From positions 124,001-188,000 of the forward strand of contig NZ_JACWFG010000013.1 of assembly GCF_019749295.1 (NCBI RefSeq): a DNA stretch of 64,000 nucleotides, read 5' to 3'. Positions 1 to 7,452 of the stretch are shown piece by piece (the first letter of the stretch is position 1; each line of letters begins with the position of its first letter). Below the pieces are notes generated by a model. That model saw only the letters and a list, made by a program, of their open reading frames with translations, searched no databases and was not told the origin of the DNA. This stretch comes from Neobacillus niacini. GTDB lineage: Bacteria > Bacillota > Bacilli > Bacillales > Cytobacillaceae. The position numbers and the translations under genes were made by a program.

Positions 1-1
1 A

Positions 2-166
2 GAGGAATCCATAGAAAAGAATAAAGAACGATTACAAAACCTAGTAAAGAAAGAAAATACCCAAAATTACGAGTCAGGAATTCGTTGGGCATCTAACTTA
101 AAATTAATCAAACAGGAAAGAAAGCCAGTATCCATTACTTCCAAACTAAATAAATATCAAAAGTAA
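2..166 (+). CDS. C-terminal end of an unidentified protein (partial)
   Basis: An open frame enters from the left edge and stops with TAA at 164-166, giving 54 residues of a hydrophilic, Lys/Glu-rich C-terminus. The start lies outside the window. A hairpin terminator follows closely, which supports this being a real gene end. I do not recognise the family and assign no function. Confidence 0.5.
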   Translation, partial: EESIEKNKERLQNLVKKENTQNYESGIRWASNLKLIKQERKPVSITSKLNKYQK

Positions 167-183
167 ATAAATGGTAATAAAAA

Positions 184-225
184 GGAAACACATGTGGAAG
201 TACCAATCCGATGTGTTTCTTTTTG
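184..225 (+). terminator. Rho-independent terminator
   Basis: The arms GAAACACAT (185-193) and ATGTGTTTC (211-219) are perfectly complementary and are followed by TTTTTG. It ends the partial gene just upstream and separates it from the DUF192 gene. Confidence 0.75.
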
Positions 226-296
226 TATACTCTAATAAACAGGAGTTATTCTTGTTTTTCCTTATTATTGAAAGGAAAAAATGGAGAGTGAGTTAG

Positions 297-728
297 TTGA
301 AACCTAGATTTAATTTAATCGGTTTTCTATTTCGTCAAAAGAAAGCAGGTAGACTTCAAACTAAAAAGATTAAAGTAATCAGTGGAAATAGAAGCATAAA
401 ATTAACCGTCCAAGTAGCAGATACTCCAAAGAAAAGAGAAAAAGGCTTGATGTTTGTTGAAAAACTACCAGAAAACGAAGGGATGTTATTTGTGTACCCG
501 GTAAAAACATATGGTGGTTTTTGGATGAAAAATACCTTCATTCCCTTATCGATTGCGTTTCTTAATCTAGATGGGAAAATTCAAAGAATATTAGATATGG
601 AGCCTTGTTACGAGGATGAATGTCCAACTTATGATCCGGAACTATCTTATTACTATGCCCTCGAAGTCAATCTTGGCTGGTTTGAAAAGAACCAAATCAA
701 AGAAGGGGATAGTGTGCAATTTTATTAA
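297..728 (+). CDS. DUF192 family protein
   Basis: 143 residues read from a TTG start with a GGAGAG ribosome site about 10 bases upstream. The DUF192 (COG1430) signature is clear: GLMF at residues 50-53, a GML stretch at 62-64, FWMKNT at 75-80, and YALEVNLGWF near the C-terminus. This small beta-barrel family has no agreed biochemical role. Many members are secreted or lipid-anchored, but here the N-terminus is basic with only a short hydrophobic patch, so a cytosolic or weakly membrane-associated protein is equally possible. It stands alone between a terminator and an unrelated gene. Family assignment is firm, function unknown. Confidence 0.85.
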   Translation: MKPRFNLIGFLFRQKKAGRLQTKKIKVISGNRSIKLTVQVADTPKKREKGLMFVEKLPENEGMLFVYPVKTYGGFWMKNTFIPLSIAFLNLDGKIQRILDMEPCYEDECPTYDPELSYYYALEVNLGWFEKNQIKEGDSVQFY

Positions 729-784
729 CCATCTTTTTTGGGTCTTAACACAGATAATCCTATGAATACATCATTGACAGCTCA

Positions 785-793
785 TGTTATAAT
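785..793 (+). promoter_or_regulatory. Extended -10 promoter candidate
   Basis: TGTTATAAT matches the extended -10 form TGnTATAAT and lies about 85 bases before the small zinc-motif gene. No good -35 lies 17 bases upstream. The TTGACA at 774-779 is only 8 bases from this -10 and cannot pair with it. Confidence 0.35.
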
Positions 794-878
794 GAGTAGC
801 TTAGAATAATTACTACTTCTAGTTAACGGATGCCAAGAAAAGCCTCCGAATAGCAATCAAATATGGAGGTGTAAGAGA

Positions 879-1088
879 ATGCATAAACGATGGACGATTG
901 ATAAAATTAAAGCATTTGTTGAGAACAATTCGGAAAGTAAGTTGTTAACGACGGAATATCATGGTTTCTCTCAAAATTTATTATTTACATGTAAATGTGG
1001 TAACAACTTTGAAAAAACATTTACGAAATTTAAAAATAATAATCAACGTAAATGTGACGTGTGTCAACCGCCAAAAGTGTCACGATAA
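879..1088 (+). CDS. Small CxC-CxxC zinc-ribbon-like protein
   Basis: 69 residues with a strong ribosome site (GGAGGTG) ahead of ATG. Cysteines at 38, 40, 59 and 62 form CxC-x18-CxxC, suggesting one bound zinc in a short treble-clef or ribbon fold. The N-terminal half looks helical (WTIDKIKAFVE). Similar modules occur beside HNH/GIY-type endonuclease domains in phage and mobile proteins, but no nuclease motif is present, so this may be a stand-alone or leftover module. It is followed directly by a terminator, so it is a single-gene unit. Function is unknown. Confidence 0.7.
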   Translation: MHKRWTIDKIKAFVENNSESKLLTTEYHGFSQNLLFTCKCGNNFEKTFTKFKNNNQRKCDVCQPPKVSR

Positions 1089-1104
1089 TCCAAAGTGAAA
1101 AAAC

Positions 1105-1146
1105 GTAGTGCCAATTTCTAATTGAGAAGTTGGCACTATTTTTATT
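1105..1146 (+). terminator. Rho-independent terminator
   Basis: AGTGCCAATTTC (1107-1118) pairs with GAAGTTGGCACT with one G-U pair, followed by ATTTTTATTTT. It closes the small zinc-motif gene. Confidence 0.8.
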
Positions 1147-1170
1147 TTAAAGGGTAAAGTCAAATTCGAT

Positions 1171-1231
1171 GTAAAGCGAACTTGACTTTTAAAACGGATG
1201 TAAAGTAAACTTGACGTAAAGTTAACTGTAC
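1171..1231 (+). promoter_or_regulatory. Three operator-like repeats with a promoter, upstream of the XRE gene
   Basis: Three 16-base units occur at 1171-1186, 1200-1215 and 1216-1231: GTAAAGCGAACTTGAC, GTAAAGTAAACTTGAC and GTAAAGTTAACTGTAC. Each is an imperfect palindrome approaching GTAAAGTTAACTTTAC. A promoter candidate TTGACT (1182-1187), 18-base spacer, TAAACT (1206-1211) has its -35 touched by the first unit and its -10 covered by the second. Inference: the downstream XRE protein represses its own operon here. Confidence 0.6.
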
Positions 1232-1248
1232 ATTAAGTGGGTGGACTA

Positions 1249-1449
1249 ATGAAGAATAGGATAAAAGAGTTACGTGCTAAAAATGATTTAACCCAAGATC
1301 AGCTGGCTGAACAGTTAGAAGTATCACGACAAACCATTATTTCACTAGAAAGAGAACGCTATAATCCATCGATTATTTTAGCGTTTAAGCTAGCTAAAAT
1401 CTTTAATTGCCAAATTGAAGATATCTTTATTTATGAGGGGGAGAAGTAA
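1249..1449 (+). CDS. Short XRE-family transcriptional regulator
   Basis: 66 residues that are almost entirely a Cro/C1-type helix-turn-helix. Residues about 14-36 (LTQDQLAEQLEVSRQTIISLE) are the classic helix 2-turn-helix 3. The ATG at 1249 is preferred over a GTG at 1237 because GGGTGG lies just ahead of it. The stop codon directly abuts the ATG of the next gene, so the two are co-translated. Pairs of a minimal XRE protein and a small membrane protein are common in Firmicutes, and the regulator is normally self-repressing. The three repeats upstream fit that. Confidence 0.85.
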   Translation: MKNRIKELRAKNDLTQDQLAEQLEVSRQTIISLERERYNPSIILAFKLAKIFNCQIEDIFIYEGEK

Positions 1450-1827
1450 ATGAGGAAAAATAAATTAATCTTTCTGTTTTTGGGTGTCATTATGTTTTTG
1501 AATGCCATAGTTGTTAATTGGGCGTATATTTCAATTGGCAAATTTCCAGAAGGGTTAATGCTAATTGCCATAGCCATTATGAGCTTTTCTTTAGCCTACT
1601 TATCGGATCATTTTGCTGCAAAAGATGAACGTGCACAAAAAATAAGAGAACGTGGAATTTACATGAGTTATTTTTGGATGTTAGGAATAATTTCTGTCTC
1701 ATTAATATTTGTTAACCCATATTTAAATATAATAAATATATCAGCCTATCATCTATTAACCACGCTTTTATCGCTTTATATAACAGTAGTATTTTTAAAT
1801 ATGGTTTATTACGCAAGAAAATATTAA
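1450..1827 (+). CDS. Small integral membrane protein paired with the XRE regulator (DUF2178-like)
   Basis: 125 residues with four predicted membrane spans (about 6-26, 34-52, 74-93, 100-121). A charged loop DERAQKIRERG between spans 2 and 3 resembles the DER motif of DUF2178-type membrane proteins found next to XRE regulators. Its ATG follows the XRE stop with no gap. The substrate or partner is unknown. The arrangement suggests a membrane protein whose level is set by its own repressor. The DUF assignment is from memory of the motif and is moderate. Confidence 0.7.
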   Translation: MRKNKLIFLFLGVIMFLNAIVVNWAYISIGKFPEGLMLIAIAIMSFSLAYLSDHFAAKDERAQKIRERGIYMSYFWMLGIISVSLIFVNPYLNIINISAYHLLTTLLSLYITVVFLNMVYYARKY

Positions 1828-1836
1828 CAGGGTACC

Positions 1837-1855
1837 ATGGGGACGGTTCCTGCGG
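1837..1855 (-). repeat. Dispersed GGAACCGTCCC repeat, short copy
   Basis: On the minus strand this reads CCGCAGGAACCGTCCCCAT, the same core found at 3504-3533 and in multiple copies at 16154-16272. It lies right after the membrane protein stop codon. Such non-coding GC-rich cores are scattered in Bacillus genomes. A REP-type origin is an inference. Confidence 0.5.
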
Positions 1856-1950
1856 ATTTTCCTATATATGGAAATAAATCCTTGGAGACGATTCTCATGG
1901 TAAAGCTGCAAACAGGTCAAATTGTTGAATTAATACAGGAAATTTAATAG

Positions 1951-2064
1951 ATGGTGAAGTCTTTATGGCATTTAATGTATTTATTGGCAGTATGTTTATT
2001 AACATGGATGTGGATGTGTAGAAGTAAAATTCATACATTTTCGAGAAAAAGGAGATTTATATGA
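1951..2064 (+). CDS. Possible 37-aa hydrophobic leader ORF overlapping the hydrolase start
   Basis: An ATG ORF of 37 codons encodes a hydrophobic, Trp-rich stretch followed by a basic tail. Its TGA overlaps the ATG of the next gene as ATGA. The ribosome site is weak (AGGAAA, 14 bases upstream). Overlap suggests translational coupling, but the downstream gene has its own excellent AAGGAG site. The 120 bases before it contain another short open stretch (about 1873-1947) that looks like the end of a lost gene. It may be chance. Confidence 0.3.
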   Translation: MVKSLWHLMYLLAVCLLTWMWMCRSKIHTFSRKRRFI

Positions 2065-2840
2065 AAACAACCCAGTCAAAAGACGGTACAACTTTAGCGT
2101 ACGATGTCTACGGTAATGGTCCGGCGCTTATTTACATAACGGGAGCGAGCTGCCACCGCTCATTTAAGCCAATAGTGCAAGATGCCAAAATATTTGCCAA
2201 TGAATTTACTGTTTTCAATTACGACCGCCGTGGACGAGGAGATAGTGGCAACACACTTCCTTATACGATTGAACGTGAAATCGAAGATATCGAAGCCATG
2301 ATTGATTCAGCAGGCGGAACGGCGTTTTTATATGGTCATTCTTCGGGTGCCGTGCTAGCACTTGAGGCTGCGCTTCGACTTGGAAGCAAAGTTCAAAAAG
2401 TAATGATGTACGATGCGCCATATGTGCATGACGAGGAAAGAAAGTTCGAATACAATCAATTAAGCCAAAAAATACACAAACTTCTCGATAACGGTAAAAA
2501 TGGAGAGGCAATGAGCTGCTTTTTAAAAGGTATTGGGATGCCAAAAGTATTTGTTTTGCTATTGCCCCTATTTCCCGGCTGGAAAACTATGAAAGCACTA
2601 GCTCCAACCCTTGCCTATGATATTGTTCTTACTCAGGACTTGCCTCCCATTGAACGAGCTACTCAAATTTCCGTACCAACGCAAATTATCGTTGGCGAAA
2701 AAAGTCCATCCTCAATACATGATGTCGGCCGTCAACTAACGAAGGCAATTCCCAACGCAAAGTTTGTACAACTTACTGGCCAAGACCACATGGTTAAAGC
2801 AAAAACCCTGCTGCCGCTGCTTTCGGGTTTTTTCAAGTAA
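2061..2840 (+). CDS. Alpha/beta-fold hydrolase
   Basis: 259 residues with the serine hydrolase layout: a strand and oxyanion region near ITGAS (27-30), RRGRGDSG (56-63), nucleophile elbow GHSSG with Ser94, and a C-terminal GQDH with His243 as the likely catalytic base. The acid is probably in the VGEKSP region. It matches the broad alpha/beta hydrolase family used for esters, lactones and similar substrates; the substrate cannot be read from sequence. No signal peptide, so cytosolic. Start supported by AAGGAG 7 bases upstream. Confidence 0.85.
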   Translation: MKTTQSKDGTTLAYDVYGNGPALIYITGASCHRSFKPIVQDAKIFANEFTVFNYDRRGRGDSGNTLPYTIEREIEDIEAMIDSAGGTAFLYGHSSGAVLALEAALRLGSKVQKVMMYDAPYVHDEERKFEYNQLSQKIHKLLDNGKNGEAMSCFLKGIGMPKVFVLLLPLFPGWKTMKALAPTLAYDIVLTQDLPPIERATQISVPTQIIVGEKSPSSIHDVGRQLTKAIPNAKFVQLTGQDHMVKAKTLLPLLSGFFK

Positions 2841-2936
2841 TAATGCCCCTCTTTTGGAAGCTTCTATGAATTATATAGTCCCGGTAATAAAACCTGGCTG
2901 GATCATTTTTAGGATCAGTCTAATACATAATTTAAG

Positions 2937-2979
2937 TGAATGATTACATTCATTCTTAATGTAAAGCAAATTTGTAAAG
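2937..2979 (+). promoter_or_regulatory. Dyad plus GTAAAG repeats upstream of the DUF1569 gene
   Basis: TGAATGATTACATTCA (2937-2952) is a perfect 6-base-arm dyad of the kind bound by TetR-type repressors. It is followed by GTAAAGCAAATTTGTAAAG, which shares the GTAAAG half-site seen upstream of the XRE gene at 1.2 kb. No cognate regulator is adjacent, so the role is inferred only from symmetry. Confidence 0.35.
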
Positions 2980-2991
2980 AGAGGTGTACAA

Positions 2992-3441
2992 ATGAAAAAT
3001 ATTTTTAATCAATTGCATTCAGAGGAAATTTTAAACCGTATTGACAAATTAAATCCAAATGCAAAACCGCACTGGGGTAAAATGGATGTTGCCCAAATGC
3101 TGGCACATTGCTCATCCTTTCAAGACATTGCCATGGGAAATTCTTTTCCTGCGAGAGATTGGTTAGGAAGATTAATAGGAAACTTTGTGAAACCAATCTT
3201 TTATAACGACAAGCCATTAGCCAAAAATATGTCTACAATTCCGACGATTTTGATTGTTGCTGAAAAAGAATTTGAAAAAGAGAAGAATAAATTGAAACAA
3301 AAAATTATTACTTTCCAAAATAATGGTCCAGAGAAGTGTAAGATTCAGCCACATCCTTTTTTCGGTAAACTTAGTAGCGAACAATGGGGAAAAGGAATTT
3401 ACAAGCACCTTGATCATCATTTAAAACAGTTTGGCGCTTAG
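2992..3441 (+). CDS. DUF1569 / DinB-superfamily protein
   Basis: 149 residues. The family marks are HWGKMDVAQMLAHCS near residues 23-37 and HPFFGKLSSEQWGKGIYKHLDHHLKQFG at the C-terminus, where histidines of the four-helix DinB-like bundle would bind a metal. The DUF1569 family is related to metal-dependent thiol S-transferases but the reaction of this subgroup is not established. Strong GAGAGGTG site upstream of ATG. It stands alone, ending at a repeat and a bidirectional terminator. Confidence 0.85.
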   Translation: MKNIFNQLHSEEILNRIDKLNPNAKPHWGKMDVAQMLAHCSSFQDIAMGNSFPARDWLGRLIGNFVKPIFYNDKPLAKNMSTIPTILIVAEKEFEKEKNKLKQKIITFQNNGPEKCKIQPHPFFGKLSSEQWGKGIYKHLDHHLKQFGA

Positions 3442-3503
3442 TTAGTCATTAGAAATTCATCAAATTGGAAGTGGCAGGAATTGAAAATCAATACCCTGGA
3501 CAT

Positions 3504-3533
3504 AGGAAAAAGCCATCAGAACCGTCCCTGCGG
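3504..3533 (+). repeat. Dispersed GGAACCGTCCC repeat copy
   Basis: The segment contains AAAAAGCCATCAGAACCGTC followed by CCTGCGG. It is nearly the same as the units at 16154-16272, which also start with AAAAAAGCCATC. It is non-coding and located between convergent genes. Confidence 0.6.
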
Positions 3534-3540
3534 TATACGA

Positions 3541-3593
3541 AAAAAGATGCCAGTTACCTTCAATAATTTAGTAAGGTGCCTGGCATCTTTTTT
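3541..3593. terminator. Bidirectional terminator between convergent genes
   Basis: AAAAAGATGCCAGTTACCTT at 3541-3560 pairs with AAGGTGCCTGGCATCTTTTTT at 3573-3593 with small mismatches, giving A-rich and T-rich flanks. It can stop transcription from both the DUF1569 gene and the CPBP protease gene. Confidence 0.75.
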
Positions 3594-4485
3594 AATGTCT
3601 GGTAAATTTGTATTTCCTTAAAGAAATAAATAAGAAAATTCCAAGAGAAACAATGGTCCACATAAGTGAAATGGCCGGATCGATATTTTTGACCACAAAT
3701 AAGGAGGGAATGTTCCCTAAGGCAGAGTCATCCATCGTGATGAACCACCCTAACAGCATATTATTTGCCGCGTGCGCTCCAATTGACAATTCGGCACTGT
3801 TCGTTTTGACACTGATATAACACCAAATGAAACCTGTTAATAAGTAATCCGCGCCAACCAAAATGGGTGAATACCCCATCTCAGGATTGGCGAAATGAAG
3901 CGCGCCAAAAATGAATCCTACTATAAGAGATAAAAGAAATGGAATGCGTATCCACTTGCCGAAAAACTGTAAGAGGTATCCTCTGAAAAATAATTCCTCA
4001 CAGGTTGTCTGAAGAGGAGTCAATAGCAATACGAGTACGAATAATAACAAAAACTCAGAGATCTTGATATCGTTCAAAAAGTAATCCCCAGGGTTTAACA
4101 GAAAATCGATGATAGAGGTAAGCCCCAAGATACAAAAAAAAGTAATAAATCCAAAGCCTAATCTCTTCCAATCTATTTTTCTATTGGGCGTAATGAGCGA
4201 TATCAATTTGCGTTTATGAATAAAACGAATCGCAATAATAATGCCCAAAAGCCAAAATATAAATTGTGAATTCATCAAAGCAAAATAAAGTAACGGGTTA
4301 ATTCCCACATAATCTTCATTTTCAAAATCATAATATGTATTTGGGTTTTCATCGGTATTAACGACCCAGTCACTTATGATGAGATAAGGCAGCGCTCCAA
4401 AAATGATAAACACAATAATTACAATAAATGAAGATAAATATCGTTTCCAGCTATTCTTGCCTTCTATAACTTTAATAAAATCCAT
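3592..4485 (-). CDS. CPBP-family intramembrane metalloprotease (CAAX/Abi type)
   Basis: 297 residues and about eight membrane spans. The Abi/CPBP motifs are complete: EELFFRG with Glu163-Glu164 and Arg168, FGALH with His197, and AHAANN with His238 and Asn241-242. These build the glutamate/histidine active site of the CAAX-protease superfamily. Bacterial members often give self-immunity to peptide bacteriocins or process membrane proteins. No bacteriocin gene is seen next to it, so its substrate is unknown. It is monocistronic, ending in the shared bidirectional hairpin. Confidence 0.85.
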   Translation of the reverse strand: MDFIKVIEGKNSWKRYLSSFIVIIVFIIFGALPYLIISDWVVNTDENPNTYYDFENEDYVGINPLLYFALMNSQFIFWLLGIIIAIRFIHKRKLISLITPNRKIDWKRLGFGFITFFCILGLTSIIDFLLNPGDYFLNDIKISEFLLLFVLVLLLTPLQTTCEELFFRGYLLQFFGKWIRIPFLLSLIVGFIFGALHFANPEMGYSPILVGADYLLTGFIWCYISVKTNSAELSIGAHAANNMLLGWFITMDDSALGNIPSLFVVKNIDPAISLMWTIVSLGIFLFISLRKYKFTRH

Positions 4486-4769
4486 TTCAAATACACCAAC
4501 ATTCTATTAGTTTTTGAGAAAAATACATACAAATTATTACACCATTGGTTAGAATAGTCAATTGACCGAGTTACTACCGGTTTGTATTTTAAATGAAAAA
4601 AAAATATGGAACTTTCCACAATGAAAATCGTAATAATAATGTGAGATTGATTTATTGTAGAGAGTTTACTAGTACCGGATTCCACTTTTTTTCTTTATTA
4701 ATAAAAGCAGTTGTTTTATTTTTCGATTAAGAGCTATTAAAAGGTATGCTATTAGGAAGGGGTAATTCG

Positions 4770-5660
4770 ATGGCATGGTTAGTCCTGTTTGCAGTTGTGA
4801 TTTGGTTTATTTTATTTTTAAGTAAAAAACTCTCATTTAGTTTTGGTTTAACTCCAAAATCAGTCGAGATCAAACCACTAAAGGGGTTGAAAAAACTATG
4901 TGATAACCTTGAACATTCCCTTAGTGAAAGTTATATGAAAAACGTAGAAGAAAGGGTCAATAAAGAAATCAAGTTAAAGGAGAATGAGTACAAGTGGCGC
5001 CTGCTAGATTTAAAACGCTACTTTATTTTGACTTCTCTTTTAAAAGAGTCTCCCATGTTTAGCGAAAAAGTCGATGAACTATGGCATCAGATGCTCATGT
5101 TTACCCGTGAGTATGGTGATTTTTCTAAAAAATATTTAGGTAGTTTTCTTCATCACAGTCCAAATGTAAAAGAGTTGTCTGATCCTGATTTGCGAGGTTT
5201 TTTTGATTGGGTCTATTCGGAGCTTTTTATCATCAGAAAAGAGAATATCCATCTTTATAAGGGGTTCTTTAGGTACCCTGTACATCCAAAGATTATTGAT
5301 GAATTTAGAAGTTTACCAGAAAACCAACTTATAGATTTATATTTTAAAAGTGATTCCAAATATATGTCTACTGTACTCACGCTGATCTCTTCCATGAAAA
5401 AAACAGCGAATGGTGTGAAGGATTATGATAAAGGCGTCGTACAAGACAAAATGAAAAAAAGTAAAGATCGGAAAGATTACAATGCAATGCTCGTTCCTTT
5501 TTTATCTGTTTCTTATTTTCATTATGAAGAATTTTCGAGTTACATGAAAATAAGCAGCACCTCTTCATCAAGTTGTACAAGTTGCGGATCGGGAAGCTCA
5601 TGTAATTCTACCTCGTCCTGCAGCAGCTCCTGCTCAAGCTGTGGCGGGGGTGGAGATTAA
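4770..5660 (+). CDS. Membrane-anchored WH/HH-domain protein with Ser/Cys/Gly-rich tail
   Basis: 296 residues from an ATG with AGGAAGGGG upstream, preferred over an ATG at 4746. Residues 2-18 are a membrane anchor. The middle has VDELWHQML (102-110) and SFLHHSP (125-131), the WH...HH pattern of DUF1399/glycine-rich-domain proteins. The last 35 residues are almost only Ser, Cys, Thr and Gly, with Cys often in SCSS or CTSC units, ending GGGGD. Such tails occur in uncharacterised Bacillus membrane proteins and may bind metal or be cross-linked. No biochemical role is known. Its neighbours are unrelated. Confidence 0.7.
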   Translation: MAWLVLFAVVIWFILFLSKKLSFSFGLTPKSVEIKPLKGLKKLCDNLEHSLSESYMKNVEERVNKEIKLKENEYKWRLLDLKRYFILTSLLKESPMFSEKVDELWHQMLMFTREYGDFSKKYLGSFLHHSPNVKELSDPDLRGFFDWVYSELFIIRKENIHLYKGFFRYPVHPKIIDEFRSLPENQLIDLYFKSDSKYMSTVLTLISSMKKTANGVKDYDKGVVQDKMKKSKDRKDYNAMLVPFLSVSYFHYEEFSSYMKISSTSSSSCTSCGSGSSCNSTSSCSSSCSSCGGGGD

Positions 5661-5708
5661 AAACGTGTAAAACCGTGGGGTCGGCTCTTCTGGTCCTTCC
5701 CCATCCAT

Positions 5709-5810
5709 TTTTATTCTTTTTATTTAGATTGTGGGAAAAACATCTCTGTAGGTAAGAATGTTTTCATTAATAAAGGATGTCATTTTCAGGACCAGGGCGG
5801 AGTGGAATAA
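5709..5810 (+). pseudogene. Remnant of a maltose-acetyltransferase-like gene
   Basis: A short open piece ending in TAA at 5808-5810 encodes DCGKNISVGKNVFINKGC and then HFQDQGG. This matches the left-handed beta-helix part of the intact acetyltransferase at 8410-8997 (21 of 25 residues identical over the core). No start or C-terminal part remains, so it is a decayed fragment of a paralogue. Confidence 0.7.
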
Positions 5811-5864
5811 ATAGTGTTTGTTTTTGTATATAATGTTTGAAACTAGAGTGAAGGAGAGGATGTT

Positions 5865-6116
5865 GTGAGCGAAATCGATAAACGAAATAGATTGAGTGAA
5901 GAGCCATTCTCGTATCAATCAACGAAAAATGGGAGTGTTGTAATCTATTACAATGGTAAACAAATTAAAATGATAAAGGATTGTTAGGCTGAACGGCTTA
6001 TCGCAAGAATTCGAGAAGTTGAAGATAATATAACAGAAGTCCAGTTATTGTTAGCTAAAATAACAGGAAACTTTAAACGTGGTAACGAGAACATTAGTAA
6101 AAATAAAAAAAGATAA
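5865..6116 (+). pseudogene. Small conserved protein gene interrupted by an in-frame amber codon
   Basis: A GTG start with AAGGAGAGG upstream opens a frame of 83 codons that is broken once, by TAG at 5985-5987 (codon 41), and then continues in the same frame to TAA at 6114-6116. The two halves read as one protein: KRNRLSEEPFSYQ...YYNGKQIKMIKDC, then AERLIARIREVEDN...LLLAKITGNFKRGNE. The continuity and the GNFKRGNE ending, which I recall from a small Bacillus family of unknown function, argue for one recent nonsense mutation. Sequencing error or readthrough are alternatives. Confidence 0.65.
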
Positions 6117-6229
6117 ACTAATTTTTGAACTTTATTAAGTAACCTGGCAGTGTTGATTAAGATAACAGGAATTATTAGGTATTTTGTCGAATTAGTTCAC
6201 TAACGATAATAATGAGGTGGACTTTTTTT

Positions 6230-7360
6230 ATGGAATTTATTATTGATCATGAATGTTTTACCAAGGCAATTTCAGATGTTAATAGAGCAGCATCTTTAAA
6301 AACACCTTTTCCTATTTTGTCAGGAATTAAGATCATTGCTAATCATAATTGCTTAATCCTGATCGGCAGCAACTCTGATATTGTTATTGAAAAAGTAATT
6401 CCTTTAACGAGTGAAGGAGTTACCATATTGGAAGTTTATGAGACAGGTAGTGTTGTTATTTCCGCTAAATATTTATATGAAATTGTTAAGAAATTACCAG
6501 CTAAAGTACATTTAAGAGTAAATGAAAAACAATTTGTTACCATTCAATCCGATGAAATTGTAACGAACCTGTACGGTTTTCATTCTGAAGAGTACCCAAA
6601 TCTTCCACAAATTGATGAAGCTCATTTCACTAAAATCTCCAGTATTGAATTAATTGAAATAATTAAACAAACTACTTTTGCGGTCTCAAAGAGTGAGTCT
6701 AGGCCTGTTTTAACAGGCGTAAATATGTCCTTTAAAGAAAACCGCCTTACGTGTGTTTCCACTAATTCCCAGCGCCTAGCGTTAAGAGAACTCGCATTAG
6801 AATCAAGTATCAATGGTTCTTTCATTGTTCCAAGTACAAGCTTAAATGAGCTTTCCAAATTACTAAATAATGATAGTGGCTTCATACATATATTTGTAAC
6901 AGACAGCTATATGGTATTTAAAACAAATAGTATCTCACTTTTTTCAAGGTTAATTGAAGGGAATTATCCTAACATTACGGGATTATTGCCGACTAATCCG
7001 AAGACCATCATTACGGTCGATACCAATCAACTATTAATGGGGATTGATCGGGCTTGTCTTTTTGCAAGTGAATGGAAACATAACAATGTACATTTAGAAA
7101 TCAATAATAATGGCACAAGGTTAAAAATTTCCTCTAACTCATCCGAAATAGGTAGAATTGAAGAAACACAACAGATTAAAACGATTAAAGGTGAAACTGA
7201 TTTACGCATTTCACTTGATGGGAATTTTTTAATAGATGCCTTAAAAGTAATTAAAGAAGAAGAAATACGTTTAAGTTTTGGAGGGGCTATGAGGCCAGTA
7301 TTAATTGAACCGATTGATCATTCTTCGTATCTTCATCTTATTTCACCAGTGCGTTCTTAG
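6230..7360 (+). CDS. dnaN: DNA polymerase III beta-clamp paralogue
   Basis: 376 residues, the usual clamp length, read from ATG with AGGTGG upstream. The three-domain sliding clamp pattern is present: MEFIIDHECFTKAISDVNRAAS at the N-terminus, SRPVLTGVN in domain 2 (about 158-166), LFSRLIEGNYPN (about 239-250), and the C-terminal MRPVLIEPID. A chromosomal dnaN normally lies beside dnaA and recF; none is here. This is therefore a second, diverged clamp of the kind known in some Bacillus species. It could act in repair or translesion synthesis. Monocistronic. Confidence 0.85.
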   Translation: MEFIIDHECFTKAISDVNRAASLKTPFPILSGIKIIANHNCLILIGSNSDIVIEKVIPLTSEGVTILEVYETGSVVISAKYLYEIVKKLPAKVHLRVNEKQFVTIQSDEIVTNLYGFHSEEYPNLPQIDEAHFTKISSIELIEIIKQTTFAVSKSESRPVLTGVNMSFKENRLTCVSTNSQRLALRELALESSINGSFIVPSTSLNELSKLLNNDSGFIHIFVTDSYMVFKTNSISLFSRLIEGNYPNITGLLPTNPKTIITVDTNQLLMGIDRACLFASEWKHNNVHLEINNNGTRLKISSNSSEIGRIEETQQIKTIKGETDLRISLDGNFLIDALKVIKEEEIRLSFGGAMRPVLIEPIDHSSYLHLISPVRS

Positions 7361-7452
7361 TAAATAATGATTAAATTGAATTAACGGGGCAAGAGTTTAG
7401 ATGAGAGCTTTGATTTAGGCAACCTTTTTGTTCAATTAACAATACAGGTAGT

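Noticed and set aside
774-793. TTGACA...TATAAT as a standard promoter
   Set aside because: The spacer is only 8 bases; only the extended -10 was kept.
3592-4485. Bacteriocin immunity role for the CPBP protease
   Set aside because: No precursor peptide, modification enzyme or ABC exporter lies beside it.
4464-4685. Minus-strand ORF of 73 codons
   Set aside because: It overlaps the protease start, has no ribosome site and reads as low-complexity noise in an AT-rich gap.
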